Assembly (NCBI GenBank): GCA_021205375.1
Contig: JAJPXR010000176.1
Location: 1-35,288, forward strand
DNA: 35,288 nucleotides
Reading direction: 5' to 3'
Origin: Clostridiales bacterium
GTDB taxonomy: Bacteria; Bacillota; Clostridia; Oscillospirales; Oscillospiraceae
The translations under genes and the position numbers were made by a program. The notes below the pieces were generated by a model. The model was given only the letters and a program-made list of their open reading frames with translations, was not told the origin of the DNA and searched no databases. Shown piece after piece: positions 28,610 through 35,288 of the stretch; the first letter of the stretch is position 1; each line of letters begins with the position of its first letter.

Positions 28610-30898
28610 TTACTCCTCCTCCCCGCTGGTTTTGGATGCGGATACGGTCACATTTCCCTGTAAGTCGGTGCGGTAAACGGTACACCCCGCCGCATTCAGC
28701 CGGTCCAGCGTCTCCTGGGTGGGGTGGCCATAGGAATTGTTCGCCCCCACGGAGATGATGGCCGTCTCCGGCTGTATGATACTCAAAAAGGTCTCGCCGG
28801 TAGAATACTTGGAGCCGTGGTGCCCAACCACCAGCACGTCCACGGCGGAGAGATTCTGTTCCTCCGCCAGCAGCAGCTCCGTCTCGCTGTCCATGTCGCC
28901 GGTGATGAGCACCTCGAAGTCCTCCGCCCAGACCAGGGCAGAAAGGCCGCTGTTGTTGTCATCGTCCTCTTGGGTCACCGGCGCGAAAATTTCGATTTCG
29001 GCGGAACCAAAGGAAATTGTCGTGTCCTCTGTTACCTTTATCAGCTCCACTTGGTATTCCTCCGCCAGCGTTTCCATCTCTGCCCAATGGCCGCTGTCGT
29101 CCTCCAGGTCGGGGACGGCGATGACCTCCACCGTCACCCGTTCCAGCAGTTGGGCCACACCGTCAATGTGGTCGCTGTCATAGTGGGTCAGCATCAGCAG
29201 TTCCAACTCGCTTTCACCCACATCGCCCAGGGCGTCCGCCAGTACATTGCCTGCGTCATCGCCACCACAGTCCACCGCCACGGCTTCCTGCTGAGAGAGG
29301 AAGAGGACGCTTTGTCCCTGGCCCACGTCCAGCACTTGAACGGTCAGCCCACCGGTAGTCAGGTTGAACCGGTTGAAGTAAATCAGAAGGGCCAGCAACG
29401 CAATGAGACCAACGCAGCACCGCACCGCCCGCTTCCGCCACTGAGGACGCAGCAACAGCAGCAGTACCACGGCATACACCGCCGCCAGCCATATGCAATA
29501 ACCGGCGGTGTGGCTGGTCAGGGAACTGTAGGGCAACCGGGAGAGAACATTCACCACGCCGAAGAAGTAGGCGAACAGCGCCTTCACCGGCAGCGCCACC
29601 AGCCGGGCCAGGGGCATACTCAGGAAGGACAACCCCAGGGTCAACAGCCCGCCGCCAAAGAGCAGCGTCACTGACCACAGCACCAGCAGATTTGCCAGTG
29701 GCGCAACCAGGGAAATGGTCCCAAAGTAATAGATGCTGATGGGCAGGGTCAATACCGTGGCTCCCGCCGTGACGGAGACGCAGCCGCAGACCCATCTCTT
29801 GATACTCTTCCCAACCTTTCCCACGGGCACGGGACCGCGCTCCAGCATCCAGCGGTTCAACCGTTGGGTCACCAGGAAAATCCCCGCCACAGCGGTAAAC
29901 GATAGCTGCAACCCCACGCTGTTGATGGAAAAAGGATTACAAATCAGCAACAGGAGCAGCGCCAGCCCCAGCGACCAGGGGCCATCGCTGTCCCGGCGAA
30001 AGAAAGGGCCAAGCAGCGCCAAAAGGCCCATCACCGTCGCCCGTACCACAGACGGCCCCGCCCCGGTCAGCAGGCAGAAGAACAGCAGCACGGGAACTGC
30101 CAGCAGCGATTTGAGCCGCCGGTCTCCCGGCAGCAGCAGAAAGCCGCCGATGAGCAGCGAGACGTGGAGGCCGGACACCGCCACCAGATGGCGCAGCCCG
30201 GTGCGGCTGAGCTGGTCGCCAATGGCGTCGGAAAGCTCCTCCTGCTCCCCTGTCAGGAGGGCCATTAGGACCCCTCCTCCGTCACCGGGATAAAGCGCCT
30301 TCACCCGCTCCTGCATGACCTTCGCCGCCACTCTGGGCAGGAACCGGAGAGGAATTTCATCGTTGGACATGACCGTCAGTTCCGTCACCTTGCTGCTAAC
30401 GGCAAAAATGCCCCTGGAGGTGTAGTAGGTGGGCGCGTCGGCATAGGCTTTCTGCGGGGAAATGATCGTGGCTGTGACCTCCAGCGTGTCGCCGGGCTTC
30501 ACCTCGTCGCAGTCCAGGTTGGTGTAAATGCGGGTGCGCACCTTCGTGCCGGAAGGCGTTTGCAGCGCCACATCCAACTGTCTGCCCCAACTGGTTTCGC
30601 CGGGGTAGTCCAACGCCACCGCCGTATAGGTCCCCGTCTGATTCCACAGCCGCTGAGCCGGACGGACACGGAAAATCCCATAGAGGCCAAACCACAGCAG
30701 CATAGCAGCCATGCCCAGGGCAAACCAGTTGTAGAGCTTCACGGTCCACGCCTTCCGCTCAAGGTAGAAGTAAAACAGTCCCACCAGCCCTAGAGGAAAG
30801 CTCAGCCACCAGGCATAGGTCTGGCTGACCACTAGGCAGGCGATCGCTGCCCCGGCCAGGAACGCCCACCGCCGCTTCACCGGCTGCGCGGCGTCCAA
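28610..30898 (-). CDS. comEC: DNA internalization protein ComEC/Rec2
   Basis: Membrane channel for single-stranded DNA during natural transformation. The 762-residue protein has N-terminal membrane segments, an OB-like extracytoplasmic domain (about 90-190), the Competence multi-TM domain (about 230-500, including the GLRHLVAVSGLHVSLLIGG motif), and a C-terminal metallo-beta-lactamase domain with THYDSDHIDG and GHHGSKYS. All parts are present and the length is normal, so it looks intact. Other com genes are not in the window. The best start is TTG at 30898; there is an in-frame stop upstream, and no ATG or good ribosome site, so it may be weakly translated. It is overlapped by a 1-base gap with holA. 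Confidence 0.93.
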   Translation of the reverse strand: MDAAQPVKRRWAFLAGAAIACLVVSQTYAWWLSFPLGLVGLFYFYLERKAWTVKLYNWFALGMAAMLLWFGLYGIFRVRPAQRLWNQTGTYTAVALDYPGETSWGRQLDVALQTPSGTKVRTRIYTNLDCDEVKPGDTLEVTATIISPQKAYADAPTYYTSRGIFAVSSKVTELTVMSNDEIPLRFLPRVAAKVMQERVKALYPGDGGGVLMALLTGEQEELSDAIGDQLSRTGLRHLVAVSGLHVSLLIGGFLLLPGDRRLKSLLAVPVLLFFCLLTGAGPSVVRATVMGLLALLGPFFRRDSDGPWSLGLALLLLLICNPFSINSVGLQLSFTAVAGIFLVTQRLNRWMLERGPVPVGKVGKSIKRWVCGCVSVTAGATVLTLPISIYYFGTISLVAPLANLLVLWSVTLLFGGGLLTLGLSFLSMPLARLVALPVKALFAYFFGVVNVLSRLPYSSLTSHTAGYCIWLAAVYAVVLLLLLRPQWRKRAVRCCVGLIALLALLIYFNRFNLTTGGLTVQVLDVGQGQSVLFLSQQEAVAVDCGGDDAGNVLADALGDVGESELELLMLTHYDSDHIDGVAQLLERVTVEVIAVPDLEDDSGHWAEMETLAEEYQVELIKVTEDTTISFGSAEIEIFAPVTQEDDDNNSGLSALVWAEDFEVLITGDMDSETELLLAEEQNLSAVDVLVVGHHGSKYSTGETFLSIIQPETAIISVGANNSYGHPTQETLDRLNAAGCTVYRTDLQGNVTVSASKTSGEEE

Positions 30899-30955
30899 GA
30901 CCGCAAATTCTCTCTTGTTTTCTCCATTTCTGCTCTCTCATCGTCATCTTGTGTC

Positions 30956-31003
30956 AACAGCATTGCCGCAGCGGATGCTGCGGCAATCTCTGCGCTGTTT
31001 TTT
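30956..31003 (+). terminator. Large stem-loop, terminator-like on the opposite strand
   Basis: AACAGC-ATTGCCGCAGC (30956-30972) pairs with GCTGCGGCAAT (30977-30987) and GCTGTT (30994-30999), with a 6-nt bulge between. On the plus strand it is followed by TTTT to 31003. All genes here are on the minus strand, on which no T-run follows the stem. It may still serve as a leaky HIT/comEC separator. Confidence 0.5.
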
Positions 31004-31012
31004 GATTGGAAC

Positions 31013-31348
31013 TCAGCCCGGAGGCCAAGTCATGTCCCGTCCGGCCAGCACATGGAAGTGCAGGTGGTGGACGCTCTGCCCCGCCTGGTCGCCGCAGTTG
31101 GAGACCACACGAAAGTCAGTGATGCCCAGCTCGGCAGTCACTTTAGCGATGACCTCAAAGCAGTGGGCCACCACAGCGGAGTTTTCCTCTGTGACCGCTC
31201 CCGCAGAAGGGATGTGCTCCTTGGGGATCACCAGGAAATGGACCGGGGCCTGGGGGTCGATGTCGTAAAAGGCATAGACCTGGTCGTCCTCGTAGACCTT
31301 CTTGGAGGGAACGTCCCCGCTGACGATGGAACAAAACAGACAATCCAT
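31013..31348 (-). CDS. HIT-family (HINT-like) nucleotide hydrolase
   Basis: Small histidine-triad hydrolase of the HINT/PKCI branch, which splits AMP from phosphoramidates such as aminoacyl-adenylates. The 111-residue protein has the zinc-type CLFC (C3, C6), the DIDPQAPVHFLVIPKEH segment and the triad HLHFHVL (H95, H97, H99; H97 likely nucleophile). The ATG follows AAGGAGGATAACAACT. It lies 45 nt after alaS, so it belongs to the T-box operon; HINT enzymes can hydrolyse aminoacyl-AMP released by tRNA synthetases, so adjacency to alaS may be meaningful, though this is inference. Confidence 0.92.
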   Translation of the reverse strand: MDCLFCSIVSGDVPSKKVYEDDQVYAFYDIDPQAPVHFLVIPKEHIPSAGAVTEENSAVVAHCFEVIAKVTAELGITDFRVVSNCGDQAGQSVHHLHFHVLAGRDMTWPPG

Positions 31349-31393
31349 AGTTGTTATCCTCCTTTTTGATGAATGATTGCAACGCTTGGTTGG

Positions 31394-34036
31394 TTACTTT
31401 AATTTGCTGGCGACGAAATCGTCCACGGTGGCCAGCGCGTCGTCCAGCTTGAGCACGTCCTTGCCGCCGCCCATGGCGGAGTCTGGCTTGCCGCCGCCGG
31501 AACCGCCGCACACCTTGGTGACGCTCTTGATGACATCGCCCGCCTTGACGCCGGCCTTGACCGCCTCCTTGCCGCAGACGGCCAGGAAGGAGAGCTTCTC
31601 CCCGTTGACCGCCGACAGGACGGCCACCACGTTGGGCTGTTTGTCCCGGAGGAAGTCGCCCATCTTCCGCAGCTCCGGCACAGCCACGGCGCCCAGGTTG
31701 GCGGTGACCACCTTCAAACTGCCCACGTCATGGGCTGCCGCCAGGAAGGAGCGGGCTTCGCCAAGGGCTTCTTTGCTCTTGTACTGCTCGATGGACTTCT
31801 TCATGTCCCGAATTTCATCCATCTGGCCGTGGATGCGCTGGGCCAGGTCGTCGGGCTTGACCTTGAGCAGCGCCGCCGCCTCGAAGAAGTGCTGCTGCAT
31901 TTCCAACTGGCCCTCTACGTTGCGCTTGCCGGTGACGGCCTCGATGCGGCGGACACCGGAGGCCACGGAGCCTTCGCTGAGGATGTGGAAGGAGCCGACT
32001 TTGGCGGTGTTGTCCAGATGGGTGCCGCCGCACAACTCCACGGAGTAGCCGCTCATGTTGACCACCCGGACCACGTCGCCGTACTTCTCGGAGAACAGGG
32101 CCATAGCGCCCATCTCTTTGGCCTCGTCAATGGGCATTTCCTTAGTCTCGATGTCCAGGCCCTCCAGGATGGAGTCGTTGACCAGCTCTTCGATTTTCAC
32201 CAGCTCCTCGTGGGTGATGGCGGCGAAGTGGGTGAAGTCGAACCGCAGGTAGTCCGGCTCCACCAGAGAACCGGCCTGCTGGACGTGGTCACCCAGGACG
32301 GTTTGCAGGGCCTTTTGCATCAGGTGAGTGGCGGAGTGAGCGCGGGCGATAGCCTTACGACGCTCCATGTCCAGCGTGGCGGTCACCACGTCGTCCACGG
32401 AGAAGGAACCGTTTGTCACCTCACCGTAGTGGAGGTACTTCCCGGCCTTGGTCTTTTGGGTGTCCGTCACCACGAAAGCGGATTCGCCGCAGGAGATGAC
32501 GCCGTGGTCTCCCACCTGGCCGCCCATCTCCGCGTAGAAGGGGGTCTGGTCCAACACAAGGATGCCCTTCTTCCCGGCGGAGATGGTGCCGCAGGGTTCC
32601 TCATCCTCCACGATAGCGATGATCTTGCCCTGTGCCGCCTGGTCGGTGTAGCCCAGGAAGGTGGTGGGGGTCTTGTCCACGTCGCCCAGGTCGATGCGCT
32701 CCCAGCCCAGGTCGCCCAGGGCCTTCCGGGCTTCTCTGGCGCGGACCTTCTGAGCCTCCATCTCGGCGGCGAATCCCTCCTGGTCCACGGTCATGCCCTC
32801 GTCCTGGCACATCTCAATGGTCAGGTCGATGGGGAAACCGTAGGTGTCGTAGAGCTTGAAGGCGTCCGCGCCGGAGAAGGTCTTTTCACCCTTGGCCTTG
32901 TAGTCCGCCAGCCGGTCGGCGAAAATCTTCATGCCGCCGTCGATGGTGCGGCCAAAGTTCTCCTCCTCCAGCTTGATGATACGGACGATATAGTCCCGCC
33001 GGGCCACCAGGTCGGGATAAGCGCCCTGGTTCTCGTGAATGACGGTGTCGCAGACCTCGTACAGGAAGGGATACGTCACGCCCAGCAGCCGACCATGCCG
33101 GGCGGCGCGGCGGAGCAGGCGGCGCAGCACATAGCCCCGGCCCTCGTTGCTGGGCAGCACGCCGTCAGCGATCATCATGGTGGCGGAGCGGATGTGGTCG
33201 GTGATGATGCGCAGGGACACGTCCTTCTCGTAGCTCTCGCCGTAATGCGCGCCGGTGATCTCGCTGACCTTGTTGGTGATGTTCATCACTGTGTCCACGT
33301 CGAACAGGGAGTCCACGTCCTGGCAGACCACCGCCAGCCGCTCCAGGCCCATACCGGTGTCGATGTTCTTCTGTTTCAACTCACTGTAGTGGTTGTGTCC
33401 GTCGTTGTCGAACTGGGAAAAGACGTTGTTCCACACCTCCATATACCGGTCGCAGTCGCAGCCCACGGTGCAGCCGGGCTTGCCGCAGCCGTATTTGGGG
33501 CCGCGGTCATAGTAGATTTCGGAGCAGGGTCCGCAGGGACCGGAACCGTGCTCCCAGAAGTTGTCCTCCTTGCCAAAGCGGAAGATGCGCTCGGCGGGGA
33601 TGCCGATGTCCTTGTTCCAAATCTCAAACGCCTCGTCGTCCTCCAGGTAGACGGAGGGATAGAGCCGATCCGGGTCGAGGCCCACCCAGTCCGGGCTGGT
33701 CAGGAACTCCCAGGACCAGGCGATGGCCTCCTTCTTGAAGTAGTCGCCAAAGGAGAAGTTGCCCAGCATCTCAAAATAGGTGCCGTGGCGGGCGGTCTTG
33801 CCGATGTTCTCGATGTCGCCGGTGCGGATACACTTCTGGCAGGTGGTGACGCGGGTACGGGGCGGCGTCTGGTCCCCGATGAACCAGGGCTTCATGGGGG
33901 CCATTCCGGAGTTGATGAGCAACAGAGAAGCATCATTTTGGGGAATCAGGGAAAAGCTGGGCAGCCGGAGATGGCCCTTCGTCTCAAAGAAGGACAAAAA
34001 CATCTCCCGCAGCTCGTTTACACCGTAGGGTTTCAT
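31394..34036 (-). CDS. alaS: Alanyl-tRNA synthetase
   Basis: Charges tRNA-Ala. I chose the ATG at 34036 (880 residues, starting MKPYGVNELREMF), ten bases after GGAGG; a GTG at 34042 is closer but less likely. The class II catalytic core holds INSGMAPMKPWFIG and ARHGTYFEMLGNFSFGDYF. The editing domain has HSATHL and CGGTHLDNT, whose His and Cys bind zinc. The C-terminal DHHA1-type domain contains GGSGGGKPDSAMGGG. It lies 60 nt after the acyltransferase stop without a terminator. The only visible T-box is upstream of that acyltransferase, so alaS is likely regulated as second gene. Confidence 0.96.
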   Translation of the reverse strand: MKPYGVNELREMFLSFFETKGHLRLPSFSLIPQNDASLLLINSGMAPMKPWFIGDQTPPRTRVTTCQKCIRTGDIENIGKTARHGTYFEMLGNFSFGDYFKKEAIAWSWEFLTSPDWVGLDPDRLYPSVYLEDDEAFEIWNKDIGIPAERIFRFGKEDNFWEHGSGPCGPCSEIYYDRGPKYGCGKPGCTVGCDCDRYMEVWNNVFSQFDNDGHNHYSELKQKNIDTGMGLERLAVVCQDVDSLFDVDTVMNITNKVSEITGAHYGESYEKDVSLRIITDHIRSATMMIADGVLPSNEGRGYVLRRLLRRAARHGRLLGVTYPFLYEVCDTVIHENQGAYPDLVARRDYIVRIIKLEEENFGRTIDGGMKIFADRLADYKAKGEKTFSGADAFKLYDTYGFPIDLTIEMCQDEGMTVDQEGFAAEMEAQKVRAREARKALGDLGWERIDLGDVDKTPTTFLGYTDQAAQGKIIAIVEDEEPCGTISAGKKGILVLDQTPFYAEMGGQVGDHGVISCGESAFVVTDTQKTKAGKYLHYGEVTNGSFSVDDVVTATLDMERRKAIARAHSATHLMQKALQTVLGDHVQQAGSLVEPDYLRFDFTHFAAITHEELVKIEELVNDSILEGLDIETKEMPIDEAKEMGAMALFSEKYGDVVRVVNMSGYSVELCGGTHLDNTAKVGSFHILSEGSVASGVRRIEAVTGKRNVEGQLEMQQHFFEAAALLKVKPDDLAQRIHGQMDEIRDMKKSIEQYKSKEALGEARSFLAAAHDVGSLKVVTANLGAVAVPELRKMGDFLRDKQPNVVAVLSAVNGEKLSFLAVCGKEAVKAGVKAGDVIKSVTKVCGGSGGGKPDSAMGGGKDVLKLDDALATVDDFVASKLK

Positions 34037-34096
34037 AATCACATAACCTCCGCAGTCAGTTTATTGATGAGTATATGGGATTCCTCACAGGCAGGG

Positions 34097-35176
34097 TCAG
34101 GGCAAAGCCCGCCGCTTGCCGATGAAGAAAGGCGCTTTTTGATTGATAAACTCTGTGACGCCGTAATCCATCAGCAGCACAAGCGCCAGAATACACAGCG
34201 TCTCCAGGAAGTAAAGGGCGTTGACCGTTTCCTCCAGGACAAAGACGCCTTTCCATGCGGCCACGGCCAGGTTGACCAGGAGAAAGCTCCGCTGGGCTGC
34301 CATCAAAATCAGGGAGTTCTCCCCAAAGTAAGTGAACAGCTCCAGCTTAAAGTGCTTCTCCAGGAACTCAAAGACCAGCATGGCGCCGAAGGAGCCGGTA
34401 CCCCCCCCCAGGAAAAACGCCGTGGGATTCTCCCCAATTTCCATCCCGTTGAAGTTGATGTGCGGCATGTGGAAGGACAGCCAAATGGTGAACAGCGTCA
34501 GCGCCAGCCCAAGCCCCGGCCCCACATAGCGGTAGGACGAACGGGCGCGCAGCTTTTCCAACGCGAACCAACCCAAATAGCCCACCTGTAGGAACCAGAC
34601 CGCCACCAGCCCTTTGCACACCGCCAGACAGGGATAACTCAGGTACAGCGGCACACTTTCCGGCAGAGGATGCAGCACCTTTTGACCTACCACAGCCACC
34701 AGAATGGGCCAAACGAAGGTGACGCCCATCAGCAGGCGGCTTTTGCTCTTGAGGATCGCAAAAAAGACCAGTTCCCCAATGAGCAGGCTGGGCAGGAACC
34801 ACAGCGTACTGATGCCCTTAAAGGTAAACACCAGAAACAGATTCGATGTGATATTATCCGACACATCTTTTCCGTGCAGCCAGGCATTTACAGCCCGGAT
34901 GAGGATGGTGGCGGCGCTGAAGGTAAAATAGGGGATCATCAGGCTCCGCAGCAGCTTACAGGCATAGGCCGGGAACGTTATCCGCTCCGCTGTTCCCTTC
35001 ATGGCCAGCAGGTATCCCGCCGTAATATAAAAGATGGAGATTTTGAACAACGAGGCCCAAGCGCCAACTTGCGTGTCGAACGTTTGGATATGTCCATAGG
35101 TTATCAAAAAAATCCCCAGTGCTTTGGCCATATCCAGATAATGCAGGCGCTGGGGGCGGGTCGGTGTCAGTTCCAT
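34097..35176 (-). CDS. Acyltransferase-3 family membrane protein
   Basis: Integral membrane acyltransferase, 359 residues, with about ten hydrophobic segments. The N-terminus carries the family signature LDMAKALGIFLITYGHI, whose His is the presumed catalytic residue, followed by KISIFYITAGYLL. Proteins of this fold O-acetylate peptidoglycan, exopolysaccharides or lipids. This copy has no extra SGNH domain, so it is not the OatA type. The ATG at 35176 follows AAAAAGGAG. It sits immediately downstream of a T-box terminator and 60 nt before alaS, an unexpected place for such an enzyme. The acyl donor and substrate are unknown. Confidence 0.85.
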   Translation of the reverse strand: MELTPTRPQRLHYLDMAKALGIFLITYGHIQTFDTQVGAWASLFKISIFYITAGYLLAMKGTAERITFPAYACKLLRSLMIPYFTFSAATILIRAVNAWLHGKDVSDNITSNLFLVFTFKGISTLWFLPSLLIGELVFFAILKSKSRLLMGVTFVWPILVAVVGQKVLHPLPESVPLYLSYPCLAVCKGLVAVWFLQVGYLGWFALEKLRARSSYRYVGPGLGLALTLFTIWLSFHMPHINFNGMEIGENPTAFFLGGGTGSFGAMLVFEFLEKHFKLELFTYFGENSLILMAAQRSFLLVNLAVAAWKGVFVLEETVNALYFLETLCILALVLLMDYGVTEFINQKAPFFIGKRRALP

Positions 35177-35200
35177 ATGCGCTCCTTTTTCCTGAAATAC

Positions 35201-35288
35201 CGAAAAAACCGCCCCTGATTGCTCAGGGGCGGAATAAATCCACGGTACCACCCTGATGACCCGGTCCGAAGCCGAATCGCTCAGTTCA
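35201..35288 (-). promoter_or_regulatory. T-box riboswitch, 3' part (truncated by window end)
   Basis: Read leftward, AGGGTGGTACCGTGG (35240-35254) is an almost exact T-box antiterminator sequence. It is followed by the terminator CCGCCCCTGA/TCAGGGGCGG (35209-35218 and 35223-35232), then TTTTTT at 35201-35206. The UGGU bulge would pair with a tRNA ending ACCA, which fits tRNA-Ala (discriminator A). The specifier loop lies beyond the window, so identity rests on alaS downstream. It should raise transcription when uncharged tRNA accumulates. Confidence 0.9.

Noticed and set aside
30930..30960. TTGACA near 30955 as a promoter of comEC
   Set aside because: No -10-like hexamer lies 16-18 nt downstream; the match is a lone -35-like string beside the stem-loop.
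31730..34591. A 953-residue plus-strand open frame opposite alaS and the acyltransferase
   Set aside because: It is the shadow of two clear minus-strand genes. Its sequence is His/Gly/Val-rich, with no domain, and no ribosome site precedes it; GC-rich codons on the other strand rarely give stops.

Overview
The window looks like ordinary chromosome from a GC-rich, endospore-forming member of the Clostridia. I would place it in the Oscillospiraceae (Flavonifractor/Lawsonibacter/Oscillibacter neighbourhood), but that placement is inferred from gene content and codon style, not from a search. The sporulation genes dpaAB, cwlD and sigH, the pyrophosphate-dependent phosphofructokinase, a T-box leader, strong AGGAGG ribosome sites and sigma-A promoters all fit. 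I found no rRNA, tRNA, CRISPR array, insertion sequence or prophage. No gene-free stretch exceeds 300 bases.

Layout. 1-172: hairpin cluster. 173-1629 (-): dpaA-dpaB, dipicolinate synthase. 1865-5708 (+): MacA-like adaptor, MacB-like ATPase and permease, an ABC export system. 5813-8850 (-): ECF sigma factor, six-TM protein, ABC ATPase and ABC-2 permease, translationally coupled. 9072-9944 (-): four-TM protein of unknown function. 10032-12201 (-): zinc-ribbon protein, sigH and ruvB, followed by ruvA and ruvC up to 13372. 13529-13906 (+): ridA. 14034-15275 (-) and 15495-16463 (+): pfp and fba, diverging from interlocked promoters. 16551-17452 (+): CadC/SmtB-like metal sensor and a papain-like amidase-domain protein. 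17454-20981 (-): cwlD, radA, a 91-aa unknown and a Xer-type recombinase. 21124-26798 (-): MarR regulator, heterodimeric ABC exporter pair and MATE pump, a drug-efflux cluster. 26967-35176 (-): T-box leader, membrane acyltransferase, alaS, HIT protein, comEC, holA and rnmV.

How the genes work together. Mother-cell sporulation is represented by dpaAB (spore-core dipicolinate) and cwlD (cortex muramic-lactam formation); a GCATAGGAT motif precedes both. DNA metabolism is represented by ruvCAB, radA, xer, holA and comEC. Central glycolysis is represented by pfp and fba. Three separate export systems have different control logic: a tandem-repeat operator before the MacAB-like system, an ECF sigma with a likely self-recognised promoter, and a MarR regulator with palindromic sites.

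The most unusual points are the acyltransferase between a T-box and alaS, the surface-protein-like module inside the MacA-like adaptor, the ECF/six-TM/ABC cassette, the near-leaderless sigH promoter, the interlocked pfp/fba promoters and two clusters of tandem hairpins. None of these proves a wholly new system. The T-box/acyltransferase and ECF cassettes are the best leads.
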